Origin: Oceanidesulfovibrio indonesiensis
GTDB lineage: Bacteria > Desulfobacterota > Desulfovibrionia > Desulfovibrionales > Desulfovibrionaceae
NCBI RefSeq assembly: GCF_007625075.1
Contig: NZ_QMIE01000008.1
Span: forward strand, 62,001 to 126,000
Direction: 5' to 3'
Length of the DNA stretch: 64,000 nucleotides
Of the stretch, positions 54,087 through 63,459 are shown one piece after another. Below the pieces are notes generated by a model. It did no database searches. It worked only from the letters and a program-made list of their open reading frames with translations, and was not told the origin of the DNA. Within the stretch, counting starts at the first letter, position 1; every line of letters starts with the position of its first letter. Made by a program: the position numbers and the translations under genes.

Positions 54087-54821
54087 ATGAAGCACTTTTC
54101 GTATCGGGTCATCATTGTTGTTTTCTCGTGCCTGTGCGCTGCGGCGGACGCACACGGACAGGAGTATGCCGAGCAACGCGCCGCGTTAGTGGACGCCATC
54201 CGCCAGGATGTCTCCAACACTGTTGAGCATATTCTGGGCACCCCCATGGAAACGCAAGTGACGGAGGCGCTGAAGTCCGTGCCTCGCCACGAGTTCGTTC
54301 CCGATGCCCAACGCAACCTCGCTTACCTGAACCAGCCCTTGCCAATCGGCTACGGCCAGACCATCTCCCAGCCGTATGTTGTAGCGCTGATGACTGCGCT
54401 GCTCGATCCACAGCCCGGCGACGTGGTCTTCGAGTTGGGCACAGGCTCCGGCTACCAGGCCGCGGTGCTTGCTGAGCTCGTGGCTGATGTCCATACGGTG
54501 GAGATCGTGCCGCCGCTGGCGGAATCGGCCACGGAGCGACTGGCGCGGCTCGGATACGACAACGTGCAGGTGGCGCAGGGCGACGGGTACTACGGGAAGC
54601 CCCAAGCTGCCCCCTTCGACGGCATCGTAGTCACCGCGGCCGCCTCACACATTCCGCCGCCGCTCGTGGAGCAGCTCAAACCCGGCGGCCGGATGATCAT
54701 TCCCGTGGGGCCTGCGTATCAGCTCCAGCATCTCATGCTCGTGGAAAAGGACGAATCCGGCGAGGTGCGGACCCGCAGCGTATTGCCCGTGGCCTTTGTT
54801 CCGCTCACAGGAGGGCATTGA
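54087..54821 (+). CDS. pcm: Protein-L-isoaspartate O-methyltransferase with signal peptide
   Basis: Repairs isoaspartyl residues using S-adenosylmethionine. The ATG at 54087 starts a signal peptide (KHFSYRVIIVVFSCLCAAADAHG), so the 244-aa protein is probably exported. After it come the PIMT marks: FVPDAQRNLAYLNQPLPIGYGQTISQP, the SAM loop ELGTGSGYQAAVLAEL, VHTVEIVP and AQGDGYYGKP. Export is unusual, because the periplasm is not known to contain SAM. The stop codon shares its last base with the next start (TGATG), so the two genes are coupled. Confidence 0.88.
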   Translation: MKHFSYRVIIVVFSCLCAAADAHGQEYAEQRAALVDAIRQDVSNTVEHILGTPMETQVTEALKSVPRHEFVPDAQRNLAYLNQPLPIGYGQTISQPYVVALMTALLDPQPGDVVFELGTGSGYQAAVLAELVADVHTVEIVPPLAESATERLARLGYDNVQVAQGDGYYGKPQAAPFDGIVVTAAASHIPPPLVEQLKPGGRMIIPVGPAYQLQHLMLVEKDESGEVRTRSVLPVAFVPLTGGH

Positions 54822-57346
54822 TGCCCCCCTCGCGAAAGCCGGGGCCGCGCGCTCCGTATCTGGACGGGCGCCGACCGGCGCTCTGGGCCATCGCCCTCAT
54901 TTCGGCCGCGGCAATCAGCCTGGAGATTTCGTACATCCGCCTGTTCTCGGCGGCGCTGGGGCATGACCTGGCCAGCATGGTCATAAGCCTTGCCCTGCTC
55001 GGAGTGGGCGCGGCCGGATCGGCCCTGGCCATAGCGGGCGATCGCGCCACGAAACGCGCCAACGCGCTGCTGCCGTTCGCTGCCGTAGCCTTCGGGCTGA
55101 CGGGGACACTCTGCGCGGCGTGGGGTCTTGGTTGGGAGATCGTGCCTCAATCCTTTTCCTGGGAGCCGCTCCGGCTCGTCAAACTCGCGGGGTTGTACAT
55201 CCTGCTTGCCGTCCCGTTCGTCTTCTCGGGCGGGGCCATTGGCCTCTCCCTGGCGGCATTCCGGCAGTCCGTGGGCAGGGTCTATCGGGCCGATCTGCTG
55301 GGCGCGGGCCTGGGCGGATGCGCCGCGCTGGCCGGTTCCTACTGGCTCGATCCCGGCCACGGCACCATCCTCGCCGGAGCGTTGGGCTTCGCTGCGGCGT
55401 TTGTGTTCAGCATGCGCGGAGGCTGGCGGTGGATGCCTCTGACCTCGCTGGTTCTCACGGGCGCGAGCATCGCTGTCATCCTCCTGCTGCCCGGCATGCG
55501 GCCGCAACCGCAGTTCTCCACGTACCGCGATCTCGGGCAAACCCTGCTCGCGCCGGAATCCGGCGTCGAATGGCAGTCGTGGGACCCGCTCGGCCTGGTC
55601 ACGGCCGTTCGCTCACCGCAAATTCCGATCCGCTTTGCGCCTGGCCTCAGCCTCATGTGTCCGCATTCCATACCGGATCAGCTCGGCCTGTTCCTGGACG
55701 GCGGCGGCTACGGCGCCGTCACCCGTGCGGACGGCGCATCATCGGAGTTCGTGCGTTGCCTGCCCACAGCGGCGCCGTTTCGTCTGCGGCTGCAGGCAGA
55801 GACCCTGGTGTTGAACAACGCCGGCGGGTTGCCCGTGCTGGAAGCCCTGGCCGGCGGGGCCTCGCGGGTGGATGCCGTGGAACCGCTCATCCGCCTGCGT
55901 GAGGCGCTGCACGAGGATTTCGCCGGGTTCGCCGGCAATATCTACGAAAGGCCGGGCGTGCGCCTGTTGCCGGGCACGGCTCGCGAGTACGTGGAGCGGT
56001 CCGGCGAGACGTATGACGTGATCCGCGTGAACGTCCACGTCCCGGGCGGCACCGGTCTCTCCGTGACAGAGGACTATCTGCGAACCAGGGAAGGCCTGGC
56101 CGCCGTGCTGCAACGGCTGAACCCGGGCGGGATCCTTGCGTTTTCGCGGCCCATGGAAGCGCTGCCCTCGGCGAGTATCCGCCTTATCCCGCTCGTGGCC
56201 GATGCTCTGGAGTCGCACGGCCTGCCGGAGAACGCCTCGGCCGGGGATTGCATGGCCATGTTCCGCGGACCGTTCACCATGACGCTGCTGGCGAGCACAG
56301 CGCCGTTCAGCGCGGACGATCTGACCATCCTGCGCGGGTTCATCGATCAGCTCGGGCTGGATATCGTGTGGCTGCCGGACATGCGGCCCGAAGAGGCGAA
56401 CCGGCGCAACGTGCTGGACCAGGGGCAGTACGCCGAGGCCGCCCGGGCGCTGCTGGGGCCGGATCGGGATGGGTTCATTGCCGGCTACCCCTACGACATC
56501 AGCGTGCCGCGGGACGAGCGGCCGTATTTCCCGGCCCTGTTCCGCTGGGAGAGCGCCAGGAACCTCTACGGCGAGCGCCTGCGCGGCGGCATGGGGCTCA
56601 TCCAGTGGAGCTATCTGCTCATCCCGGCCACCCTGGTGCAGGCAGCCTTCGCCGGCATCCTGTTCATCCTTGCGCCTCTTGTGGCGGCGCGAGCATCCGG
56701 CCGCATGGAGGAAACACGGCTGGGTGCGGGCCGCGCCGCGCGGTTCACTTTCTATTTCGTGGCGCTCGGGCTCGGGTTCATGATGCTCGAGATCATCGCC
56801 ATCAAACGGCTTACGTTGTTCATGGGCGGGCCGATCCAGGCCACGGCCGCCGTGCTCGGGCCGTTCCTCGTGTTTTCGGGCATCGGTGCGGGGTGGGCGC
56901 AGCGCTGGGTGGAGGCCTCGCCGCAACGTGTCCGGCGGGTGCTGGGGCTGGCGATTCTTGCCGCGGCCGTGTCGGCTTTGTTTCTGTTCGGCATGGCGGA
57001 CCGCATGCCCGCATGGATGAACATGCCGGTTGCGGGCAAGGCCGCACTGGTGGCGGTATCTGTCGCGCCGCTCGCGCTGTTTCTGGGATTCCCGTTTCCG
57101 CTCGGGCTGGCGCTCGTGTCGCGCAAAGCGCCGCGCTGGGCGGCCTGGGCCTTCGGGGTCAACGGCTGCGCGTCCGTGGCCGGTCCCATCGCAGCCCAGC
57201 TCATCGCCATAGAGGCCGGCTTCGGCACGGCCGCGCTCCTGGGCATGGGGCTCTACCCCCTGGCCTGGTGCTGCCTGCTGGGCGAACGCGAAGACAGGAG
57301 CCGGCGCCGCCGGAAACGCCGGCCACCCGAACGCCGTGCGGAGTGA
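54821..57346 (+). CDS. Membrane protein with spermidine-synthase-like domain
   Basis: An 841-aa protein. The start at 54821 overlaps the PIMT stop. The N-terminal 220 residues hold about six transmembrane helices, a Rossmann-like spermidine-synthase domain follows (about 230-585; NNAGGLPVLEALAGGASRVDAVEP, then YDVIRVNVHVPGGTG), and five to six helices complete the C-terminal 240 residues. In aminopropyltransferases the nucleotide-loop motif is GGGDG and the catalytic Asp follows YDVI; here these are NAGGLP and YDVIRVN, so the enzyme activity is doubtful. Large proteins of this layout are widely annotated spermine/spermidine-synthase-like. The basic, Arg-rich C-terminus faces the cytosol. Confidence 0.78.
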   Translation: MPPSRKPGPRAPYLDGRRPALWAIALISAAAISLEISYIRLFSAALGHDLASMVISLALLGVGAAGSALAIAGDRATKRANALLPFAAVAFGLTGTLCAAWGLGWEIVPQSFSWEPLRLVKLAGLYILLAVPFVFSGGAIGLSLAAFRQSVGRVYRADLLGAGLGGCAALAGSYWLDPGHGTILAGALGFAAAFVFSMRGGWRWMPLTSLVLTGASIAVILLLPGMRPQPQFSTYRDLGQTLLAPESGVEWQSWDPLGLVTAVRSPQIPIRFAPGLSLMCPHSIPDQLGLFLDGGGYGAVTRADGASSEFVRCLPTAAPFRLRLQAETLVLNNAGGLPVLEALAGGASRVDAVEPLIRLREALHEDFAGFAGNIYERPGVRLLPGTAREYVERSGETYDVIRVNVHVPGGTGLSVTEDYLRTREGLAAVLQRLNPGGILAFSRPMEALPSASIRLIPLVADALESHGLPENASAGDCMAMFRGPFTMTLLASTAPFSADDLTILRGFIDQLGLDIVWLPDMRPEEANRRNVLDQGQYAEAARALLGPDRDGFIAGYPYDISVPRDERPYFPALFRWESARNLYGERLRGGMGLIQWSYLLIPATLVQAAFAGILFILAPLVAARASGRMEETRLGAGRAARFTFYFVALGLGFMMLEIIAIKRLTLFMGGPIQATAAVLGPFLVFSGIGAGWAQRWVEASPQRVRRVLGLAILAAAVSALFLFGMADRMPAWMNMPVAGKAALVAVSVAPLALFLGFPFPLGLALVSRKAPRWAAWAFGVNGCASVAGPIAAQLIAIEAGFGTAALLGMGLYPLAWCCLLGEREDRSRRRRKRRPPERRAE

Positions 57347-57358
57347 TCCTGATTGAAG

Positions 57359-57389
57359 CGCCCCCCAGAGCGCTGAGCCATGGGGGGCG
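57359..57389. repeat. Inverted repeat downstream of the membrane protein gene
   Basis: CGCCCCCC (57359-57366) and GGGGGGCG (57382-57389) form an 8-bp stem with a 15-base loop. No T-run follows. It may stabilise the 3' end of the transcript. Confidence 0.5.
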
Positions 57390-57572
57390 GAGAAAGAGCC
57401 TTGCACACAATCTCGCCATGGTTCGCGTGGCGAGCCCGGCGCCTGGGTAGGTCGGTCTGCCTCGGCGCTGGCCCTGGCGTACCTGCTTAGAAATACACGG
57501 TTCAGGAGTTGGCGCCGACGCGCAAGCAGGGCGATGATGCCTCAGGGCTCTGGATCGAATCCGGGCGGGGGG

Positions 57573-58007
57573 CTAGTCGGACTCGATGTACTCCTCAAAG
57601 GGCCAGCCCTCCTGGCCTTTCTCCAGGATGAAGAGGCGGCTTTCGTCCACGCCCCTGGATGTGAGGTGGGTGTAGCAGCGCTCAGCGCCGCCACCGCCGC
57701 GGGGGCAGACGATGACCACAGGCGCGTCGTCGGCCTGGATTGTATCGATCACGGCGTCGACCCTGGCCTTCTCCTCCGCGGACTTGAGCGGGTAGGCGTA
57801 TGTGGGCACGGCGCCCGGCAAATGGTGTTTCTCGAACTCGCCCTCCACCTGGATATCCACCAGGTGCATGGGTTCCTCGGCGTCGATCATCCGCTTCACT
57901 TCTTCAGGGCTCTTGTATTGGTATTCGTCGGCCATTGCCGCGCCGGGGATGGCCGTGGCCAGGATCAGCGCGCAGGCCAGAATGGCAAAAAAGGAACGGG
58001 GTTGCAT
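57573..58007 (-). CDS. Periplasmic rhodanese-like protein
   Basis: A 144-aa protein with a signal peptide (PRSFFAILACALILATAIPGAAMA). A single rhodanese domain: YKSPEEVKRMIDAEEPMHLVDIQ at the start, HLPGAVPTYAYPL, and the active-site loop VIVCPRGGGGAER with Cys at residue 101. The loop has seven residues after Cys with three extra Gly, unlike the usual C-x-x-G-x-R(S); sulfur transfer is plausible. No partner is adjacent. Confidence 0.88.
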   Translation of the reverse strand: MQPRSFFAILACALILATAIPGAAMADEYQYKSPEEVKRMIDAEEPMHLVDIQVEGEFEKHHLPGAVPTYAYPLKSAEEKARVDAVIDTIQADDAPVVIVCPRGGGGAERCYTHLTSRGVDESRLFILEKGQEGWPFEEYIESD

Positions 58008-58207
58008 GCAGACTCCTTTGGTCAGGGGGATGGTTCAACGTAGCGAACCTAACCATGGGAGTGGAGAATGAGAAATTGAAAGATTCGATGGTTTTCTATG
58101 GGGTGGATAGTGAAATTAAATAACAACAGAAAAAAGGTTGAATTAAAATAAGTATACATGTAGTTCATAAGTTCTAAAATAAATAGATGGAACGCGAAGG
58201 AGATGAG
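58008..58207. other. Boundary of the AT-rich island
   Basis: Base composition drops sharply from about 58060 onward. A 22-codon frame (MGVENEKLKDSMVFYG...) near 58054 has no ribosome site and is not called. No direct repeats or tRNA end marks the boundary. Confidence 0.45.
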
Positions 58208-60029
58208 ATGATCCCCCCGAGTCTATCAAAATGGGATAATGATAAAAACTTAAATGGTTTGTTGTTCTTTGCGCAACGCATGTGCGAGTTGCTTTATGAC
58301 CAAACTTTGGATTCTTATAAGGTCCCTGCTTTAAATACACATACTAGCATTCTTGAGGTGAGAGCTTTAATTGAAAGGTTTGCATCTGGACATATTCCGC
58401 AAAGAACGTATTTTTTCGCTTTGGCTGAGGCCAAAAAGAAGATTAGCGATGAAGCTATTTTTTCGCTAAAGGAAAAAGAAAGGCTTCTTAGGTATGTTAA
58501 AAGTATAGAAATTAAAGAAGATAAGTCAAAGATAAGGAAGGATGCTGCTGTTTTGGCGGCCGAGGTTTATGCTAATTATTGGACCAAGCTCAAACAAAAG
58601 GTAGTTGAAGTTGTTAGCGTGCCTAATAAAAAAAAGGAAATAGAAGCACTTTGCACCAACTTAGCAGTAGAAATACAGAACAGGGGCTACCATAAAGGAT
58701 ATATGTTTCATAAGACAGCCAAGTTTTTTTTTCAGTAGTAATGTTGAACCTAAGAAAATTTCCGCCCCTAATGTTGTAGAAGAGTACCTTGCGATATTTG
58801 ATGGAAAGCCTAGGGCTTATGAGGTCGTTTTTCGAGGCAGATCCATACCTGTTAGACTGAGGAGTCTGGCGAAAACATTTGGAATAAATATTAAAACAAA
58901 AATGCCAAATTCTTATTTGAGGGCACGTAAGTTTACAGATTTTCTTGACGAAACAGAGGGCGAGAAGCAAAAACTTTTTTTTATTCACAAAGTAGATAAA
59001 GTTTTAGACCCTCATCAAGCAAGGGAGGATGCTTATAAACAAATACAGTTTTTTTTCGATGTATGCCGGTTTCATAATCATGACATTGAATTTGAGGTCT
59101 TTGCCCACGCGTATTGCTATCATGATGAAAAAAAAGAAGGTTACTTGATAAAGCCACCCCGTGCACCAATGCAGTGTGGCTTAATTAGTCTCAAAACCGA
59201 AGAAGAAGATAGAATTGAAACCAATCTCAAAATTTTAGCGGGGTTATATTTTTCTTTAAATGATCGCATCCGGTTTATTAAAATGATGGATTATCACCAT
59301 GCAGCAATGCAAACATCTAGCTATGAAAATCAATTGGTTTCACTTTGGGTGGCCATGGAAAGTTTCTTGCCGGATCCTCCAAGGCGCGCAAAGCGTATAG
59401 ATCATTTTTGCCAACAGCTTTTGCCAGTATTAACATTGAGCTATAATGAGAAAATTATTTACAATCTTGCCAACGATTTGTTCGCAGCTGGAGAATGTGT
59501 GCAGGCACATATAGAGCATGCACCCGTTGATGGTGACAAGTATAGTAAGGTGCTAAAAATAATAACAACAAAAGAAATGAAAGAGTGGAGGAAGGAGTTG
59601 TATTCGTTGATAGGTCGTCATCCGCTGCTCATAAATAGATGTTTTACAATTATGGAGGCATATTCAAGTGCTACAAAGATTCATGAAACGGTTGTTTCTC
59701 ATAGGAACAAAGTTGAACTGCGAATATATTCAGCACGCAATATGATAGTGCATAATGCGCGGCATTTGCCTTACATTAAGACGCTAGTCGAAAACATGCA
59801 TGGGTATATAGACACGCTGGTTCTTGCTATGGGTATGGTTGGCAATTACTGCAATAATAATATTACAATCCAAAGCGCTTTAGAAATATTAAGAGTGCGC
59901 GAAGAAGAATATCTTGGTATGCTTAAGGATGCTGGGAAGAGCAGGACAAGTTTAGAGAATTGCAATGAATATATACTATACTCTGAAAATCCGTTGTTGT
60001 CTATGGCGTCAAGGGTTGAAGTGATTTAG
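58208..60029 (+). pseudogene. HEPN-domain protein gene, split by a +1-type frameshift in a T9 tract
   Basis: Two frames make one protein. The first (58208-58738, start by AAGGAG at 58197) ends in ...HKTAKFFFQ just after T9 (58724-58732). In the next frame the coding sequence continues as FSSNVEPKKISAPNVVEEYLAIF... to 60029. Removing one T yields an uninterrupted frame of about 606 aa. The C-terminal third carries WVAMESFLPDP near 59350 and the HEPN signature R-N-M-I-V-H (R-x4-H) near 59740, the RNase motif of many toxin and defence HEPN proteins. The DNA is far more AT-rich than its neighbours. This could be a sequencing error, a phase-variable tract, programmed slippage, or a decayed gene. 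Confidence 0.72.
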
Positions 60030-60115
60030 CTGTGCTGTTTCGTATAGATTGAAATTGATTTTCCAGATTGTACAGAAACATTGATACCATTGCAGGAGAG
60101 AACGCCCCGCCCCCC

Positions 60116-61000
60116 TCACACCCTGAGTGAAAACCCCGTGCTCGGTCGCCCTTCGACCGGTCCGGTGAACAGTTCCGACAGGAGCTGGCCCGAGCCGGGC
60201 GGCAGCGGCGTGACCGAGAGCACGTCCACGCGGTCGAGCTCCTTGACGCCGGCGAGGCGGCCGGCCGCAGCCCGCTCCACGAGTCGGGGCAGGATGCGCT
60301 TGAGCGGTTCCGCATGCTCGGACCGTTCCAGGAAGACCCGCGCCCCGGCCACAGGTTTGTGGAACAGGAGGCGCACCTGGCAGTGGCCCCAGCGGGGCAG
60401 GGTGAAGGCCCAGGCGAGTTCGCTGCCGTGGACGTTTGCGAGCAGTTCATGGTCCCACGCGGCGGGCATGAGCTCGGGACGGTAGCTGAGCATGAGGTCG
60501 CGGCCCGGGACGAGCTCGGCGTTGATGGTCTCGGCCATGGCCTGCGTTCGCAGCCACGCGGCGAGCAGGGCGGGGTGGGCGAACAGATGATTGCGGAAAC
60601 ATTTCCGCGGCTTGGACATGTCGGCGATGCCCTCGGGCAGGGGGAACTCGCGCAGGATGTGCTCGAATTCGGCGCGGGCGGTCCAGAATCCGGAGATGGA
60701 CTCGGCGAGCATGCCTTGGCCGCCGCCGGACGTGGGCAGCTCCTGGAGCACGATGTCCGGGTCGAGGGATTTGACGAGAAAGGCGAGTCTGGCGCCGAGC
60801 TCCGGGCCGGAATCGAGCGCCGCCAGGAGTTTGACCCCGGAGACCTCCACCCAGGCCAGGCCGGGGGATTCCCAACCGACCATCACCCCGCGGACTCGGT
60901 CGCCCACGCGGTGCTTACGCCGGAATGCCCGGCGACGTTCGTCGCTGCCGCCTGGGCCGCCGTGGCCGGATGCGCCGCTGCCGGAACCGCGGATGCGCAT
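60116..61000 (-). CDS. Hypothetical protein of the flagellar cluster
   Basis: A 294-aa protein of no family I recognise. The N-terminus is basic and glycine-rich (RIRGSGSGASGHGGPGGSDERRR). It is followed by an OB/PilZ-like beta segment (RVRGVMVGWESPGLAWVEV...LGARLAFLVKSLDPDIVLQEL) and a helical region. The C-terminal part (ELAWAFTLPRWGHCQVRLLFHK) has a strand pattern reminiscent of FliK-type C-terminal domains, which also read w-x-L-x-P-x-x-L-G-x-v-x-v. A hook-length-control-like role would fit its place behind fliL and fliA, but this is speculative. It starts 4 bp after the stop of the next upstream gene. Confidence 0.6.
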   Translation of the reverse strand: MRIRGSGSGASGHGGPGGSDERRRAFRRKHRVGDRVRGVMVGWESPGLAWVEVSGVKLLAALDSGPELGARLAFLVKSLDPDIVLQELPTSGGGQGMLAESISGFWTARAEFEHILREFPLPEGIADMSKPRKCFRNHLFAHPALLAAWLRTQAMAETINAELVPGRDLMLSYRPELMPAAWDHELLANVHGSELAWAFTLPRWGHCQVRLLFHKPVAGARVFLERSEHAEPLKRILPRLVERAAAGRLAGVKELDRVDVLSVTPLPPGSGQLLSELFTGPVEGRPSTGFSLRV

Positions 61001-61004
61001 GGCG

Positions 61005-61421
61005 CTACCTCGATCCCGTCTCCATGAGCATGAGTTCGACCTCGTCCACGGAAAGGTTCATGGACCTGGCTATGTCGCGCGGCTTCATGCCCCGGCGGTA
61101 GGCGTTGAGCACGGCCTGGCGTTTGGTGCGCGGAGAGTGTGAGATGGACTCGGCCTGCTTGATGAGTTCGCGAAGCTCATCGGATTTGCGTTCGATGTCC
61201 TCGGCCAGGTTGATGAGTTCGTCCTGTCGCTGGCGGAACGTGTCCACGAGCTGTTCTTCGAGCCTGGCGTTGAAGTCGAGCTTGTTCAAGAGGTTCTGCT
61301 GCTTGTCCTGGAGGGCGTTGAGCACGGACTCGGACCGCTTGAGCCGCTGGAAAAAGACGATGACGAGGGCGAGCAGGACGACCTCGAGACAGGAGAGGAG
61401 AATGAAGGCCCACTGGAGCAT
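61005..61421 (-). CDS. Membrane-anchored coiled-coil protein with C-terminal HTH-like motif
   Basis: A 138-aa protein: one N-terminal transmembrane helix (WAFILLSCLEVVLLALVIVFF), then a coiled coil (LNALQDKQQNLLNKLDFNARLEEQ...), then RRGMKPRDIARSMNLSVDEVELML, which looks like a small helix-turn-helix as found in DUF6115/DUF2802-type proteins often located in flagellar loci. The function is not established. It lies between a hypothetical protein (downstream) and another small gene on the minus strand. Confidence 0.7.
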   Translation of the reverse strand: MLQWAFILLSCLEVVLLALVIVFFQRLKRSESVLNALQDKQQNLLNKLDFNARLEEQLVDTFRQRQDELINLAEDIERKSDELRELIKQAESISHSPRTKRQAVLNAYRRGMKPRDIARSMNLSVDEVELMLMETGSR

Positions 61422-61443
61422 AACGTGATCGAAGACGTCCCTG

Positions 61444-61758
61444 TCAGATGTTGCGGTTGATGATGTTGCCGGACCACGGGGTCTTGCCCTGGTCCTCGGC
61501 CGGTTCTTCGGGCTCGGGCTTCTTCCTGCGCCGGCGCGTGCCGTGCCGTGCGCCGCCGCCGTGGGCGCCGGCCTCGAAGTCGGCCTTCACGTTCTCGGGC
61601 TTGTCGGCGCCGGGCACCTGCTCGCGCTGTTTGCGCAGGGCTTCGAATGCCATGTGCGAGGCGGCCGCGGCCTGCGCTTCCGGAGCCGACATTTCCGCGC
61701 CGGCCACCTGGCCCACAAGCGGCATCTGCTGGAAAAGAAGGCTGATCTGGAAGGACAT
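61444..61758 (-). CDS. Small hypothetical protein, charged C-terminus
   Basis: A 104-aa protein with a helical hydrophobic start (FQISLLFQQMPLVGQVAGAEM) and a Pro/Glu/Lys/Arg-rich disordered tail (RHGTRRRRKKPEPEEPAED). CAGGAGC lies shortly before the ATG. No domain is known. It is part of the flagellar unit behind fliL. Confidence 0.6.
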   Translation of the reverse strand: MSFQISLLFQQMPLVGQVAGAEMSAPEAQAAAASHMAFEALRKQREQVPGADKPENVKADFEAGAHGGGARHGTRRRRKKPEPEEPAEDQGKTPWSGNIINRNI

Positions 61759-61905
61759 GGGCCTGCTCCTGTTGCGTTCAACACAAAGCTATCGAATCTG
61801 TGCTTCCGCGGCGTTCGCCGCATGGCCCGCCTTGGCGTGGCAGTCCGTATTGGCTGAGAGCAAGAACGAAAAAGGTATCTGCTCCCGGCAATATGGCGCG
61901 CAGGG

Positions 61906-62625
61906 CTATTTGACCAGGTATTCCTCGATAAGGATCGTCTCCAATTGCGCGTTTCCGAGATACTGGTTGACGACGGAGAGCAGATCCTGCTTGAGCTGCT
62001 CCACATTGTTCTTATCGGCGAGAAATGTCAGGTCTTTATTGCGTAGATAGTAGAATATGGCGTCGCGCAGGACAACTTTTTTGTGACGTATCTCCCAGGC
62101 GAGCTTTTCGGACGGCGCCGGCGCGGCGAACTTGCAGTAGAGGAAGCGCACCGTGCCGTCCTCTTCCTCGTGCTCCACCCAGAACGGCTCGAAACCGACG
62201 ATGAACTCTTCCTTTTCCTGGATAATTTGCTGCGTCGCGTTTGTAGCGTTCTGCTCCGAGACGGTGAGCGAGTCGGGCATGTCGATGGCGATGTCGGGCG
62301 GCGGCTTCTGCTCCGGCCAGAGGAAAATGAGCGCAAGCAGCAGCACGAGCAAGCCGGCCCCGGCGCCGATCTGAAACCGCCGATCGTTCAGCAGCGCTTT
62401 GATGTCGAATTTTTTCGGCTGCTTGCCAAGGTCCTCGTATGTCTCTTCGCCGGTTGCGGCTTCTTCCTCTTCCTCCTCCTCGTCCTCCAGGAACGGGGCA
62501 TCCTCGAGATCCAGCTCGACCTTGTCCGCGTCCGGAGGGACGGGCGCGTCATCGACCCCGCTCAGTTCTTCGGTGTCGAGGAGAGCCTTCTCGTTTTCGG
62601 AGAGGAATTCGGACTGGTCTGCCAT
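61906..62625 (-). CDS. fliL: Flagellar basal-body protein FliL-like
   Basis: A 239-aa single-pass membrane protein. An acidic N-terminal cytoplasmic region (EDEEEEEEEAATGEE) precedes a transmembrane helix (FQIGAGAGLLVLLLALIFLW) and a periplasmic SPFH/FliL domain: FLYCKFAAPAPSEKLAWEI, VVLRDAIFYYLRNKDL, and LKQDLLSVVNQYLGNAQLETILIEEYLVK, where the last block matches the FliL C-terminus. It associates with the stator and the basal body to support torque. It is 27 bp downstream of fliA on the minus strand. The N-terminal acidic region is longer than in enteric FliL. Confidence 0.85.
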   Translation of the reverse strand: MADQSEFLSENEKALLDTEELSGVDDAPVPPDADKVELDLEDAPFLEDEEEEEEEAATGEETYEDLGKQPKKFDIKALLNDRRFQIGAGAGLLVLLLALIFLWPEQKPPPDIAIDMPDSLTVSEQNATNATQQIIQEKEEFIVGFEPFWVEHEEEDGTVRFLYCKFAAPAPSEKLAWEIRHKKVVLRDAIFYYLRNKDLTFLADKNNVEQLKQDLLSVVNQYLGNAQLETILIEEYLVK

Positions 62626-62652
62626 GGCCTGAGCGCCCCGGCGGGGCTGAGC

Positions 62653-63459
62653 TTAGAGGGTGAAATCGGCGCCGTAGCGTTCGCGGAACAGCTGGCGGAG
62701 CCTCGCCATGGCCTGGGAGTGGAGCTGTGAGACGCGGCCTTCCGTGATGTCCATGACCTCGGCGGTTTCGCGCATGGTGAGCTCGTCGCCGTAGTAGAGT
62801 GACATGACCATCTTCTCGCGCGGAGTGAGCTCCTCGATGAGGTTGGCGACCTTGTCCACTACCTCCTGCAGGGCCGTGGCGTGGTAGGGCTCGTCGCCGG
62901 CCTGGCCCTTGCCCTCGGCCGAGAACGTCTCCTGGATGGCGTCGATGTCCAGGCACAGCTGGTTCTGGAGCGCTTCGAGCCCTGTGCGGACCTCTTTCCG
63001 GGTGAGGCCGGTCAGCTCCATGAGTTCTTCCTCGCTGGCTTTGCGGCCGTGGCGGTTCTCATACTGCTTGGAGGCGTCTTCCAGCGCGCGCACACGCTGG
63101 CGCAGCCCGCGGGAGAACCAGTCCATGCGCCTGAGCTCGTCGAGCATGGCGCCGCGAATGCGGTTCTCCGCATAGGTCTCGAACTTGATGCCCAGGCTGG
63201 GATCGTACTTGCCCAGGGCCTCCATCAGGCCCAGGGTGCCGGAGGAGATGATATCGTTGAGCTCGACGTTCTGGGGCAGCTTCGCCTTGAGACGCAAGGC
63301 GAGGAACTTGATCTTGGGCGCATAGTGCTGGACGACGTGGCGGCGATCCACCGCGCCCATGTTCTCCCACGCAACAGCGCCAGACTCCAACAACTCCCAG
63401 GAAGAGATGTCAGGCTTGCTGAAAGAGGAGCTTTTTCCAGAAGAACTTGATGTTGCCAT
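62653..63459 (-). CDS. fliA: Flagellar sigma factor FliA (sigma-28)
   Basis: Directs RNA polymerase to late flagellar genes. The protein is 268 aa from the start at 63459; a shorter start at 63360 (MGAVDRRHVVQHYAPK) is also possible. Region 2 is recognised from VELNDIISSGTLGLMEALGKYDPSLGIKFETYAENRIRGAMLDELRRMDWFSR and region 4 from LTPREKMVMSLYYGDELTMRETAEVMDITEGRVSQLHSQA. The longer start overlaps flhG by 50 bp, so both genes are translationally linked. It is followed by fliL. Confidence 0.96.
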   Translation of the reverse strand: MATSSSSGKSSSFSKPDISSWELLESGAVAWENMGAVDRRHVVQHYAPKIKFLALRLKAKLPQNVELNDIISSGTLGLMEALGKYDPSLGIKFETYAENRIRGAMLDELRRMDWFSRGLRQRVRALEDASKQYENRHGRKASEEELMELTGLTRKEVRTGLEALQNQLCLDIDAIQETFSAEGKGQAGDEPYHATALQEVVDKVANLIEELTPREKMVMSLYYGDELTMRETAEVMDITEGRVSQLHSQAMARLRQLFRERYGADFTL

